From positions 36,539 through 100,538 of the forward strand of contig MU831851.1 of NCBI GenBank assembly GCA_029204225.1: a stretch of 64,000 bases of DNA, written 5' to 3'. The notes below the pieces were generated by a model that searched no databases, was not told the DNA's origin, and was given only the letters and a program-made list of their open reading frames with translations. Shown one piece after another: positions 20,641-32,940 of this stretch; within the stretch, counting starts at the first letter, position 1, and every line of letters begins with the position of its first letter. A program made the translations under genes and the position numbers. Source of the DNA: Diphasiastrum complanatum. Lineage: Eukaryota; Streptophyta; Lycopodiopsida; Lycopodiales; Lycopodiaceae.

Positions 20641-21300
20641 ATGCTCGACCATGCTCCTTCGTCCATGGCATTCTTTGCTTTGAGGACCCTGTAATCTTGG
20701 ATCTCATGATTAGTGCACTTGCAATACTTACAAAGCATCTTCATCTTCAATTGTGGATTTGATAATTGTTCTTGACTTTGAGTTGGTTTCTGATTTGATG
20801 TGGACTACTTAAAGCTTTTTTGTTTCTGTCATTTTGAGTCTTTGGTGACATATAGAACATGAGATGAAAAAGTCGTCGAAGCATCGTGACTTCTTTCTAC
20901 AGCAACATAGTGATAACTCTGGTAAGAGTTAAATCTGAGTGTGTCGATATGATCATCACCCAGTTCTCATATGTAGGCAAGTTGGAAAGCAATGTCATGA
21001 TTGCGTCTTGATTGTCTATGACCGATCTGACAACGGCCATCTGTTGCAAGAGATTCTTAAATTGGTTAATGTGATTCTAAATTGAATCACCATTTGACAT
21101 CTTGAGAGTATAGAATTTTCTTTGTAGATGTAACTTAGAAGTTACGTCCTTCACCTCATATAGCAAGCTCAGTATGTCCCATACTTGTTCCAAAGTTTGA
21201 GCTTTAACTACGTGGCCAATCTGAGTGTCTGATATATTGAGAATAATAAGCATGAAAGCTTTACTGTAAATTCTATACATAAATGGGTCCCACATGTGTG
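20641..21300 (-). pseudogene. Copia element K: gag
   Basis: Minus-strand gag of the UBN2 type. LNISDTQIGHVVKAQTLEQV, WDILSLLYEVKDVTSKLHLQ and KFYTLKMSNGDSI are at 21250-21077; the knuckle CKYCKCTNHEIQDY (last Cys changed to Tyr) lies near 20690-20735. The spacer between them has stops. The first gag residues are missing beyond 21260. The gag style matches elements E and P. Confidence 0.82.
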
Positions 21301-22233
21301 AGGCCATGGAGCCACGTGGGAAACCTATCCTAGTGTAGGTCAGATCAAGTCTAAAAAGTGGGTCAAGTCAATTTGGTATTGATTCCTACTTTATAGAACC
21401 TAAATCCTAGATTTGTCGAGGAAATTGACCATCTCGCCACCTACTTGGCATGAATCTAGGAATGAGGCTAGGATGGAAAATTAGGGCAAGAAATCTAAGT
21501 TAACTTCCTTATTACATGCTGGAAATTCACCTAACTTTACAAAGGAAAAGGCTTTTCTATGTAGTGAGCTCTCCTTAGTAAACACTTAGATTATTTTTGA
21601 GAGCTTATTGGCAATCTCGAGTCTACTCCACATTTGTATTGAGATTTCATGATACAAATGCAATCAAAGTGACATTACTTCCATTCTCTATTTGCAGACC
21701 ATACCATAGGCTGTACTGCACACGTGAGTTCAAATTTCCATAATTGATCAATTTTTGTGTCTAGTTTTTGCAATAGATTGATTAGCAAACATCCGATCAC
21801 TCGTGTGGATCTTGTGTAGATCCAATTAGGGTCCTAAAGTACTGTACTTTAACATAGCATTCTATGTTTGGTATTTTCTATGTCGGGTTATCTATGGGTT
21901 AGATCTTGAAAGTAACTTTACACTAGTACTAGAGCCATCCTCTAGATGGTGAGATTTGAAGCAAAGGAAAAAGTTATATGGAGCTCAATGCAAAGAATTT
22001 ATGAAGGTGGACAAAAGGAAGTATGACATCAAATCCATTATAAACTAAATGCCAATTATCATTGCATGTATTACTCTTATGGCTCTTTAATTATACTTGT
22101 TATGTTTACATCATAAGTTTGCTATATCTAACTCCTTGAGAATGCCTATTTACTCTAAGTATCAATAACTATAAAATGAAACAATTTCATAATTGATATA
22201 GAGAATAGTGTCCACATTGGATGCTTCACTGTT
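21301..22233. other. LTR-like but unassigned stretch
   Basis: No coding. It contains CCCACATGTGTGAGG (21289-21303) and CACACGTGAG (21720), a TATA-like CTTTATAGAACC near 21390, and T-rich sequence like the U5 of copia LTRs. I could not find a second copy or clear ends. Confidence 0.35.
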
Positions 22234-23320
22234 TCATACATCAATTTCTACATAAGAAGATGAAAATACAACCAGAAGAAGTACATAGATTAATAATGAA
22301 TACATTCCTCCTTTTCCACAATAAGATTCATCAAAATATGAGAGAAAAGCAAAGTTAGTACCTTCAACTTGCTGACCCTTTTTATCATAAGTGAGTCTTG
22401 ATGGCTTTGCCCTTTGCCTTAATGTCCTTCTCAGGTTTTCACTTGGAGAGGCATCTCCAACACCATCATCATTGTCAAGAATGTTGAAGATCATCAACAT
22501 CAAGCTTTGGAAAATAATTTCATCAAGTATAACATCCCTAACTATGAACACCTTTCTCGTTGAAGGAATCTATGTGTATGCTTTGAAAGCTTTTAGTGAC
22601 TTCACTATAGACAACAAAATTGTCCTTCTTAGATGAAGTAGCCTCTCTAGTCATATCATCAAGTGTGATATTGGTATAGCAGGTACACCCAAATATTTTC
22701 AAATACTTGACACTCGGACTCCTATGAGAAAGAACTTCATATGTCCTCTTACTATCCAATGGTACACCTCGCCACCTATTGTGAAGATAATCAGCACAAA
22801 TCAAAGCTTCATCCCAAAATGTTTAAGCTCGAGATCCAAAAACAATGTAAAACATGCTATTTTTAGATCCTAGAATTTTTCTAGCCTATCCAAACACATT
22901 TTTGCCTCATTTCAAAGATGCTATCACAATGTAATATGAGGAATGAACTTATTGGAAGGCATCCTATGTGATTTGGCACGTGTGGCATCTATTTACATGG
23001 CCATCTTGCCAATTACAATGCATGTGACCGAAATTGGTCAAGCTAGAATGAACAAAAAATTGTATGAAGTGACATTCCTATTTGTAGGGAGAGATAGGAA
23101 TTGTTCCAATGCTCTTATGGTGCATTCATCATCATTGGCCATGTACATGATCTTCCTTTCACCTTCATAGGTCATCAAAGATGAAAAGTAATTCTTGTGC
23201 CTTGTCATGTGAGATCTTGCTCTACTATCAATCCAGCATGCATCAATATAACCTTCACTAGATAACAAGCTAGAAGACATCACAATAGAATCACATGTAG
23301 TTTTGTTCATTCTCTAAGTG
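22234..23320 (-). pseudogene. Copia fragment L: protease, integrase end and linker
   Basis: Minus strand, same family as element B. The protease segment (23310-23038) reads ACWIDSRARSHMTRHKNYF, so the DSGAS active site has become DSRAR and the enzyme is dead. Integrase core is missing: at 22804 the frame resumes at CADYLHNRWRGVPLDSKRTY and FGCTCYTNITLDDMTREA, followed by RDVILDEIIF and the pre-RT linker RQRAKPSRLTYDKKGQQVEG at 22420-22370. The sequence 22810-23040 between the two parts is not copia-like. Confidence 0.85.
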
Positions 23321-23649
23321 GGATTGTCTTGCATCTCTCCTTGATTCACTCTTCCTTTTAAAAAATTCCTCACACATGGTAAGGTGATTAAAATAGTACT
23401 ATTTAATAATTTTAGAGACATCTTGGAAGTGGTAGACCTTAAGTCCCACAAAATGCCCTTTATTTGATGAAGACCAAAATTGATAGGTTAGACTTCATAT
23501 TTCTATTCTAGGGCTATATGACTCTAAAGAGATGAGATAGAGTCATCTCTCACATCTGCAAATAGGTTGAAAGGGGTGTAGATAGTAGATCCATTGTCCA
23601 TTTCTATGTGTAATATTTTGGAGCAACACTATCATCTAATTTATCATTA
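23321..23649. other. Spacer between fragments L and M
   Basis: No feature recognised. Confidence 0.4.
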
Positions 23650-23940
23650 CAAACTCTTTATTTGTTTCAGAGATTCTATATATTCAAGCTAACTTGCAAG
23701 AGGTATTAGTGGTTGAAGAGCATATGTTACAAGCAAGAGGTGGAGGCACTTCTACTCATGGATGAAAAGAAGAGGCATTGTTCAAACAGCATAAGTTCAC
23801 AAGCAAAGACAAAGGTAAGGGGTTCAAGAAAGAATTCTTGGATAAGTGTGAGGCTTCTTCTTTCGGTAATAAGAAAAGAGATAAGTCAAAGCTATAGTAT
23901 TTTTATTGTAGCATAAAAGGACACTTTCATGATGTATAAT
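23650..23940 (+). pseudogene. Copia fragment M: gag C-terminal part
   Basis: Plus-strand remnant of a B-type gag. VEEHMLQARGGGTSTHG corresponds to EEYRLQARGGSTSTLQ of element B, followed by a Lys-rich stretch and the start of a knuckle (YFYCSIKGHFHDV). It has at least three stops. It lies head to head with fragment L of the same family. Confidence 0.75.
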
Positions 23941-24234
23941 ATATATATAAGCTTGGCCTCGACAAGTAATATGCTGACAATTTTTCAAAACATATATATT
24001 TGATAATAACTAGTAAATATTAGGATGGTACACATTTTTCAATATGTCTTCGAGAGTGTTTGTTTTTTTATTGCTTCAAGATTTGTAGGATCTATAAAAA
24101 TCTCGTGTTTGAATACAATTTGTCATAGTAGCACTTCATTTTTTTTTAATAGAAAATGTACTTTTTGATTGATTCAAACTAATCTAAACCCTTTATATTC
24201 TCTAAACATTTGGGTAGCTTATTTCTGTAGTCCG

Positions 24235-24640
24235 CTTTTATTTCATAAAAAAAAATTCATCCAATAAGATTTTCATAAACTTATCTAGATATTTATGTGC
24301 TTTAGCCATCACCTTACAAAAAGATTCAAGAGTATTCAACTCTCTTAAAGGCATTATTCTACATGAAAATATAACTTATTTTATGGTTAATGCCATCTTT
24401 TCTTGATTATTTTATACTATATTTATTTGGTTCTACCAACTAAATTCATTCGAGAAACTATTCTACTCCTTTATTAGCTAAATAGCTTTATTGAATGAAA
24501 AAAGAAAATTTATCCTTTACTGTAAATGCATTTAGCTTGATGTAGTCAACAAACCCTCAACTTTCAAGTCTTCTTAGGAGCTACCACAAAATCTTTATTG
24601 GAATAAGATATTTACCAAGTCCTTGAGGACATAGGATCAT
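24235..24640 (-). pseudogene. Ty3/gypsy reverse transcriptase remnant
   Basis: Minus strand. VVAPKKTxKLRVC followed, one frameshift later, by VDYIKLNAFT (24600-24530) is the N-terminal RT motif of plant gypsy elements. MPLRELNTLESFCKVMAKAH and KYLDKFMKILLDEFF (24370-24250) match the region of MPFGLxNAPATFQ...YLDKFMKIFLDDF. The catalytic FLDD has changed to LLDE. The stretch between is full of stops. It is an old fragment with no LTR found. Confidence 0.7.
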
Positions 24641-26754
24641 TATTGTATAATGAACCATGAAAGATACTCCTATAATTATAATCTAGATTGTCACCTACTT
24701 CTAGTCTATTGTTGTTCATTTGGTTTTGTCTTCTTAATACCTTTATAGTGTTTTCCAACTTATTCCCTTTCAATTGCTATTTTGATAGTATATAAATTCT
24801 TGATCTACTATTAATGTCCACTCCCTCAAACTATATAGCTCTGCAACATGTTTTCCATTAAGGGAGTTATATCATTGTCCATGAGAATAATACTCTATGG
24901 CATAGCTTCTACTGATGCCATGTTTGCTTCTACTAACGCTTCTGCAACCAAATATTCTCCATATTGATGTAGCCTATTCTTAGCTAAATCACTATGTAAG
25001 AGGCTTTCAATAATTGTTGTCCCAATGACATGTTCATCTTAGATTGAGGTAACAATCCATGGTTGATCCAATTTCTATAATGATTTGATGTGATTCAACT
25101 CAATCTCTATACATGCTCTTGATCACTTCCCAAGTTTAAGGCCTAATCATCAAATTAATTTTCTTTGTCAACTTTCCTTTACTTGGGAGTTTTCTTTATC
25201 CCCGTACGTGTTGTAGGTTGACTTTTGGTTACCACATTCAATGGAGGAACCAATAGGGAGATGTGTGTTGTATTTAGTTTTGTAACTTGATATTAAAGAA
25301 TCTCCATTATTTGCATTTGGTGCTTTTTTCTCATCGTTGGTACTTCCTCTTGTGGAGGTACCAATTTTCCTTGTCTTAAAATCTCAATAGCTTGTTAATT
25401 CAAGAAAACAAGGTCAACTGATTTGTTTTCTATGCTTCCAAAAAATGAAAAAATGGTAGTTTAATTCTTTTTGGGCTTATAAATTCCTCTATGCCCCTCT
25501 CCATGCGCCAGTCTCTTAGACTATAGCTTCCTATCAAATTCAAATGATAAAATATTTTTGTATTATAAAGACACCAATGTTTTATTTTTTTGATATATGC
25601 AGTCACAATTATTTTAATTATACATATTACAATAACTACAATTGCATATCCCTATTGAGGTGACCTTCTTGTCCATAGACCCAAGTATACTTTGGAGATT
25701 TCAACATAGTTGTAGTTATAGCTTTCACCTTGGAAAGCAACTTTTCTACCTCTCATATGTTTTTTCCTCCTCAAAACAAACTCAAGATCCTGTGTACAAA
25801 CTTTTGTAAATACCTTGAAATCTCATGGACCAAATTGCTTGTCTTAATACTAGAGTGTATCGTAGACATTTGCGCATATGGACTTCAACCATAATATACC
25901 AAATATCATGCAATAAAATTTAATCGATCATCTTGGAAAGTTGTACAAGATCTTTGATTAGTATGTATTGTATTGTCTAATTTTAAGAATAGCAATTGAT
26001 TGCAATATAATACTCGTACATAATTATATTGGAACTAAATTTGAAGGCAATATGCTTATTAATCAACAAGGAACATAAGTAAAAACTATCTTATCCACTT
26101 TGCTTGTCAACAGAATCTGATTAGTTAAGTTGATTAAATCTTATTTCAAAGATTCATTTTGTCCTTTGTATCAATCTTCTTATGCATATGTACTAACTTA
26201 TGTGAAAAAGAGAAGTAAGAGGATCACTCAAGGTTTAAGTGTGAAAATTTAAAATTCTAGTATGTTATCTAACAAGGCAAACCACTACATTCTAAAAATC
26301 TTTATTTAAATTGTAATATTGTGTTAGATTGTCTCTCTCAAATTTTTATGTGTAGGAATCCATACCTCAGATACAATAATTTGAGCAGTCATAATTTGGC
26401 TAGTATAATTACCATAATTTGATCAAAATGATTTTATTTTGGTTAAGAATAAAAATTGATTGATAGTTATTAATGAAGAAAATCGCAAAATCCATATTAA
26501 AATTAATTTTAATGAAATAAATTCCTAGAAATAGATAGGAAAAAGAAACTACTATTTTTTCACAGGTATAGGGTTCTATTATATGGATTGATCGGATCAT
26601 ATAGACAATTATACATGATTTTTTATGTACACAAATACTTGTAATAATGGATCCATTATTCGTCCATTATATCATAGATGATATGGTACCTTAGACAAAC
26701 TATTTTCATTTTTCTAACTAATACGAGTCACAAGATTCTCCCCACATGGTGAGT
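24641..26754. other. AT-rich stretch without recognised gene
   Basis: Runs of T and A and many stops in all frames. It may hold the upstream part of the gypsy remnant, but I cannot read it. Confidence 0.4.
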
Positions 26755-27005
26755 TGGGGTATCGTTTGTCTACCCAAGTTCCATTTAAAACCAAAAAGTA
26801 TTGAGTTGCAAGAGCACTTTTTGGCCAAAGCAACTTAATGAACAACTTTATAATCTTGCATTTGTCATGAAGATTATGACTTCTCAATGTTGGTAATAGT
26901 CCTTGTTGGCTCTGACATATCAGTATTCTAAATTGCTCATATTAATACCTAAATTGATCATATTGATACCTAATTTACAATTACAAAAAGGTTTTGAAAA
27001 TGTGA
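26755..27005 (+). repeat. Dispersed repeat I, copy 1
   Basis: About 250 bp that match 46985-47235 in reverse complement. Shared blocks include ACCCAAGTTCCATTTAAAAC, TTGAGTTGCAAGAGCA, CTTGCATTTGTCATGAAGAT and TTACAATTA...AAAAGGTTTTG. It is non-coding. Confidence 0.8.
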
Positions 27006-28518
27006 CAGATTTTGCACTATATTCCTAATTAACACTCCTCTTTATTAATTTTATCTTTGAACTATTTTTAATATTAGCAAAAATCCATCAAAAAATATCT
27101 AACTTTTGCATTTGTTGAAGGTTTTGAAACTACTGAGCTCCCATAAGGCATATGTTTAGAACTATTTAGTATCACAATAGCATATTAACTGCAAAATATA
27201 CTATTCACTTCAACATCTAGAACTTTTAGTTTTAAGGAAGTTCATGTCTTTAGTGGTATCTACTCAGATCCCTAATCACTATTTGGTTTAAAATTACGAC
27301 TTTTAGCTTGAAAGAGTTTTTGATGATTCTTGTGTGTAGAGTTGCTTTGGTTTTTCATTTCTATGATCATGTTAACTAGATATATGTGAATTACCAATTT
27401 TGTTGTCAAATTTGTGACTTGATATCAAAGCTTCAAAAATCATCAACAAATTGATAAATTTAGGCTTCAAGTTGTGTGAAAATCTATACATGAAAAACCA
27501 CAAGCAAATCAAATTGAATTCAAGCGAATTATTGGTATTACTCTATGTTTTTTTAATCAAAAGCAAAATTTGTAGTCTAGAAAACTATGAATTGCTTATT
27601 CTTAGCTAAAGAACTGGCAAGATTTGGAATAGTTTTTAATATTCTTGACTAGAGAAAGGTATCTGAAACTCATTCCAAGGTTCTAAATGTGGTTTCAAGA
27701 TGAAGAAAATTATGACACAAGGAACAGACAAATATACTTGATAGTAGTTCGAATGTCTTGATCGCTCAAAGGGTATGCATTGTAGAAGACACTAATAACA
27801 AGCAATTCACTATGTCTCTTTTACAATAGAACCTCCACTAGATTGAGTCATAAGGTGTTGAGGACACCATAATGTCAAAAATACCGAGATGTCTAAGAAA
27901 AACATGTGTCCAGATATCTACTCGATCCACAAGTACACTAAAAATTGGTATTCAATTTACAATTATAAGAGATAGTATCACAATAAAGTAGAAACAACAT
28001 CAATCATTTACACATGATACAATCACATTTGATGAAAACATGAATAATTTGAGGATTGATCGAGATGTACTAGGCACCTGCATGAAATATCCAAATCTCA
28101 TCAGTGCCCTGATTTGATATGTTTGATGTGATGGTTCTAGTTCAGAAGAGTAAGTATGTTCAAAAGTCCATCGAATATATTGGTGATCTTGGAAGATCAA
28201 AGTAAACTCAAACTTATACGTAGCCATTGAGGAGCGAATTCGCATGAAAGTTTGAATTTGACTATCCTTTGAATTAGTTGAAGTCAATGTCAATTAAACA
28301 ATCCTTTGAATAATATTTGTGTCGAGATGGTTTGCATAGTCATTAGAATATTAATCAAGTCAAGACGATTGATTGTGCAAAATTTCTTGTATTTTTTAGG
28401 TCCTTTGTCTACAGTAGGTTTCAATGTAAAACACCAAATCTGGAATAGTGTCATGGATGCTTGATACGCCCAAATACTGTCATAAATGCAACTTTCAGGC
28501 TTTGAACCTATGGCCAAT
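27006..28518. other. Non-coding stretch before fragment O
   Basis: Two minus-strand frames of 97 and 75 codons (28000-28293, 28290-28517) have no family I recognise. They lie downstream of the minus-strand RNase H tail and may be its decayed 3' LTR. No repeat partner was found. Confidence 0.35.
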
Positions 28519-28890
28519 CTAATTTTGACATTTTAAGACCATACTCGTAATATACAATGGCAACTTGATCAAATGCGGTATAAGTGAAATAATTCCAGCA
28601 CTCTTTCTTAATTTGACTTCAAACAATTTCATAATCTTCAAATTTGATATCTTGTTGCATAAGAGATGCTTATTCTTTGGTAGGGCATTCATGAATATAT
28701 CAACTACCATAGAAGTTGTGGAACAGTGAATCATGTCTACATATATAGCGTATACTTTCTCTCGAACAAAATGAAATTGAATTTCAATGTGTTTAGTCCT
28801 AAAATGAAACATAGGATGGAGAGAAAGTTGAATGCAGCTCAAGGTTTTCACAATAAATGGTAGTTGGATATTTTTGTTTGAAGTTTAGAT
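28519..28890 (-). pseudogene. Copia fragment O: RNase H tail
   Basis: Minus strand. HFRTKHIEIQFHFVREKV corresponds to the conserved ARTKHIEIQYHFIRE end of copia RNase H, followed by VVDIFMNALPKNKHLLCNKI (ADIFTKAL...). Only this last part is present. It faces the plus-strand element E, whose 5' LTR is missing at this junction. Confidence 0.85.
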
Positions 28891-28945
28891 CATATAGAAA
28901 AGCCTTAGTTAGATGGCTTCTTTGGTTGCTTGTGCCCCATCAGAT

Positions 28946-28962
28946 TGGTATCAGAGTATAGC
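28946..28962 (+). promoter_or_regulatory. Primer-binding site of element E
   Basis: TGGTATCAGAGTATAGC, matching the initiator-Met tRNA complement in the first 11 bases. It lies 48 bp before the first ATG of gag. The LTR that should precede it is not recognisable; fragment O occupies that place. Confidence 0.85.
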
Positions 28963-28993
28963 TCAAATAAACTAAGAGATTAAGTTTTTCTAT

Positions 28994-29776
28994 TTGTGTA
29001 CCGATATCATGTCTCATATAGGTAGCTCTTCATCTTCATCACTCAGTGAAGCTAGAGTCATTGACAAGTTCAATGGTCCTAACTTCTACATTTGGAAGTT
29101 AAAAATTAGAATGATGTTGATAGATAGAGATCTTTGGGATGTAGCAGAAGGTGCAGACCTGGAATCAGAAGATGGTGATCAAGCAAAGGCCTGGAGGATC
29201 AAATATCAGAAGGCCCTAGCATGTATCACACTCAATCTGGCTGACTCCCAAATATTTCACGTTGCCACGTGCAAAACCTCTAAGGAAGCACGGGACTTGT
29301 TATCAAGTCTTTATGAGACTCACGATGTAACCACGAGATTACATATTAGAAGGAAGTTCTTTACTCTTAGCATTTCTGATTCTACTGCCATCACTTCTCA
29401 CATCAACAGCCTCAACTCCCTGTTAGATCAGTTATCAAATGTAGGATGTTCTATTCAAAATGATGATGCCGTTATGACCTTGCTTTCTTCTCTTCCAAAG
29501 TCCTATGAGCACTTTGTGGTGATGATCTCCACACAACCCGACATCACTCTTCAAAAGGTGATCAATCATCTTCTTCAAGAAGAAATGCGGATAAAGACTA
29601 GCAGCCTGTCCATCAAAGACAAATCCATGGCTCTATACACCAAGAAGAAAGACTATGCCAAGGGCAAGAATCAAGTGCAACAGCAACAACAGAAGCCTCA
29701 CACTCAAGGTGAACATGGTGGATCGCGCAAGAAGCTTTTCTACAGATATTGCAAGAGAGCTAATCATGAAACATAG
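28994..29776 (+). pseudogene. Copia element E: gag
   Basis: Plus strand, 260 codons open. The second Met (29009, MSHIGSSSSSS) is the likelier start. FNGPNFYIWKLKIRMMLIDR, ACITLNLADSQIFHVATCKT, LHIRRKFFTLSIS, LSNVGCSIQNDDAVMTLLSS and VINHLLQEEMRIKT form a full UBN2-type gag capsid. The nucleocapsid knuckle begins YRYCKRANHE, then stops: the sequence jumps straight into integrase at about 29775, so the last knuckle Cys, the protease and the integrase zinc finger are deleted. The well-kept frame suggests a late deletion or trans packaging. Confidence 0.92.
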
Positions 29777-30470
29777 CGATCTCTGTGGTCCAATGCCAAC
29801 TCTGTCATTAGGAGATGCAATCTACTTTATCACTTTCATAGATGATTATTCTAGATGGTCTACAATCATGTTCATTAAGCACAAATCTAAAGCCTTTGAA
29901 TGCTTCAGAAGATTCAAGGCCATGGCTGAGACACAAACGTCTAGGAAAGTGAAGGCACTCCAAACTGATGGCGGTGGCAAATACATCTCTAATGAGATGT
30001 TCGATTACATGGCTGAACATGGTATTAGAAGACTATTCACCACTTCCTATTCACTTCAACAGAATGGGATTGCAGAAAGGAAGAATCAAACTCTTCTCAA
30101 CTCAGCCAGATCCATTCTACATCAAGCACACCTACCTGCGAAGTTCTGGGCATAAGCTATTGCCACAACCTGTTACGTGTAGAACAGATCCAACACCAAA
30201 GCCGTCAACAACAAGACTCCTCATGAAGTTTGGCATGGGCACAAGCTTAGTGTCAGCCATTTAAAAATCTTTGGTTGTATATGTTTTGTTCACATTCCTA
30301 AACAGCTTAGGAAAAAACTGGATCATAGGATAAATAAATGCATTTTCATTGGCTATCTTGATGAACATAAAGCTTATAAAGTTTATGATCCATCCACCAA
30401 TGTAGTATTTGTCTCTAGGGATGTAATATTTCAAGAGCATACATACTATGATTTCAAACAACCATCGATA
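29777..30470 (+). pseudogene. Copia element E: integrase core
   Basis: Plus strand. SDLCGPMPTLSLGDAIYFIT, FIDDYSRWSTIMFIKHKSKA (first catalytic Asp region), LQTDGGGKYISNEMFDYM (second Asp; the usual TDNGGEY has lost Asn and Glu) and LQQNGIAERKNQTLLNSARS (Glu region). After a stop at 30153 it continues in another frame with FGCICFVHIPKQLRKKLDHR and VYDPSTNVVFVSRDVIFQE. Confidence 0.9.
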
Positions 30471-30479
30471 ACCGATGCT

Positions 30480-32310
30480 ATGTCATTTCATCCTATTTTA
30501 CGTAGCATGGATTCTTCCAACGTTGATGTTCCTTCTACAGAACCTGCAACTATAGCTATAGAAGCCGAGCTGCCGATAGTACCTATCATCAGACCAGACC
30601 AAGCTAGCTCGAGCAGATATGAAAAAATTAAAAAACAGGCATCATCGCATCTTGGTCAACCCAACGTCCATAGAGCCTCACAAACTCAGACAGTTCCTGA
30701 GAGGTATGCACCTCAATCATTCTGGACTTCATCAGAAAAACCAGAGAGCCTAGCCGAAGCAATTAGCTCCAAGGATGTTGTGAAGTGGCAAGAAGCTATG
30801 GAAAGTGAGTATAACTCACTTTTGACGAATCAAACCTGGACATTGGTCGACTTCCCCACTCACAAGAGAGATATCAACAAGAAGTGGATCTTCAAAAGGA
30901 AGATCAACTCTGATGGTTGCATTGCAAAATAGAAAGCACGGATTCACTCAAGTCCAATGAGTAGATTATCAAGAAATTTTCAATCCTGTCATCAAGATGC
31001 AGTCAATCAGGACTTTGATTGCATTAGCAACTACGAAAGACCTCGAAATGCACCAAATGCATATCAAAACAACATTTTTCAATGGCAATTCAAAGAGGAG
31101 CTGTGCACCTTCCAACCAGAAGGATTCGAAGTCAAAGTCCAAGAGAACAAAGTGTCAACACTGCACAAAGCAATCCACAGTCTGAAACAGGCCGCAAGAG
31201 CATGGTTCGATAGAATCAACTCTTATCTCATTCAATTGGGATTTGCAAATAATTCAGTTGACTATAATGTTTATTCAAAGCATATAGGCACCAATTCAAT
31301 TCACATAGCTCTTTAGGTAGATGATGTATTTATTTTGTCTAACGACACTTCTCTACTGCACACTACTAAGAGTGATCTGTCAAAGGAATTTGACATGAAT
31401 GATTTAGGAGTTGTTCATTCTTTGCTAGGAATTCACATTACTGGAGATAGACTTTAAAAGAAGATCTATCTTAGCCAGCAGACATATCTAAAAGGCATTT
31501 TAGAAAAGTTTCATATGTCTGATTGCAAAGCAATTGATACCCCAATGGATTCAAGTATAGTCTTGACTAAAACTTCTTGTGCTGAGACTGATAGTGAAGT
31601 ACTCGACTTAGGGAAGAACCCTTATCATTCACTAATCGGATCTCTAATGTATGCAATGCAATGTACTAGACCAGATTTAGCATATACTATTAGCACGTTG
31701 AGTCAATTTATGTCTAATCCTAGGATCTCTCATTGGAAAACATTGAAAAGAGTGATGAGATATATTTAGGGAAGTTTAGATCACATCTTATGTTACGATG
31801 GAAATTCTATTGACCCACTCGTTCTACGAGGCTACTCTGACTCAGATTGGGGAGGAACAGTCTCTACCAAAAAATCTACCTCCGGCATCTGTTTCTATCT
31901 GGCAGGGGGACCAATTTTGTGGAGCTCAAGGAATCAGAAATCAGTTGCGCTTTTTTCGACAGAGGCAGAGTACATCGCAGCATGTCAAGCTTCAAAAGAA
32001 TTTGTATGGATCAGGCTATTACTTCACGACTTACATCACACTCAGTTTAATGCTACTACCATTCTGTATAACAACTTGAGCTATATTTCAATATCACTGA
32101 ATCCCAGATTTCATGGCAAATTCAAGCACATAGAAATCCAGTATCATTTCATCGGGAGAAAGTTTTTTCAAGGCAAGTGATCCTTCAATACTGCTCTACA
32201 ATAGAAATGGTCGCATATATCTTCACCAAAGCACTTCCCAGGATCAAGCAACAGAAATACTTCAACAAGTTGAACCTGACGAAGATACCAGGGCACCAAC
32301 CGTGACCTTA
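30480..32310 (+). pseudogene. Copia element E: linker, reverse transcriptase and RNase H
   Basis: Plus strand. The Ser/Pro-rich linker ends in RYAPQSFWTSSEKPESLAEA. RT reads NKKWIFKRKINSDG, a frameshifted middle part (31000-31150), SLKQAARAWFDRINSYLIQL and the active site, where Tyr of YVDD is a TAG stop (near 31314) followed by VDDVFILSND. It continues through EFDMNDLGVVHSLLGIHI, SDCKAIDTPMDSSIV and SQFMSNPRISHWKTLKRVMR. RNase H is spread over two frames: GYSDSDWGGTVSTKKSTSG, FSTEAEYIAACQASKEFVW, KHIEIQYHFIGRK. At least six stops or frameshifts make it non-functional. Confidence 0.9.
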
Positions 32311-32318
32311 AGGGGGAC
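32308..32318 (+). promoter_or_regulatory. Polypurine tract of element E
   Basis: TTAAGGGGGAC directly before TATTGGAAAG, the usual copia arrangement (the LTR's first TG has become TA). Confidence 0.85.
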
Positions 32319-32940
32319 TATTGGAAAGTAAGCTACAATTGTTTCCTTGGTGAATGACTAATTTCTATTTCATGATTCTTTCTGCATGTTTATTGATCAT
32401 TGATCTATACACTATGTTTTCAACAACTTCGGCTTTTTTGCATTTCCCTGAAATGTGACACTTGCATAGTTCAAAAGTTTAACTATTTTTAACACACCTT
32501 TGGCTCTTTACGAAAAATACGAAGAGAGAGAAAATCCTGAAGGTCATCTATTTTCATGCGTTAAACTGTTTTAAAGACATCACTGTCTTTTTGAGGGCAC
32601 CTTCGGCTTCTTGCAAAAAATACGAAGAGAGAAAAATCCCAAAGGTCGTTTAAAATAAACGAGGAACATTCCAGCGACGTCCTCCTCTGCATCAACGATG
32701 CTAAATTATTGACCGTATATACTGTGTACAGTTGTCACAGAAGTCATATACTTCCAAGTACAATGACTTTCCTAATTAGGTGACAAGCATTCAATGTAAT
32801 TAACACACAGATGAAGTCTATAAATAGATCATCCAAGCACAGATTACATGTTGCTCCATCCATGAGACGCATTATTTGAGCCTCCCAATTACGCCATCAA
32901 TTTTGGTTGTAATTGATATTTTGTATTGTGCTTTAGTGTA
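32319..32940 (+). repeat. 3' LTR of element E (right end unresolved)
   Basis: It begins TATTGGAAAGTAAGC after the polypurine tract. A TATA box TATAAATA is at 32819-32826. Two similar blocks about 103 bp apart (32497-32549 and 32600-32651) share AATACGAAGAGAGA and form an internal U3 duplication. A minus-strand copy of 32409-32493 lies at 63728-63808. The LTR may extend to about 33250. Confidence 0.75.
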
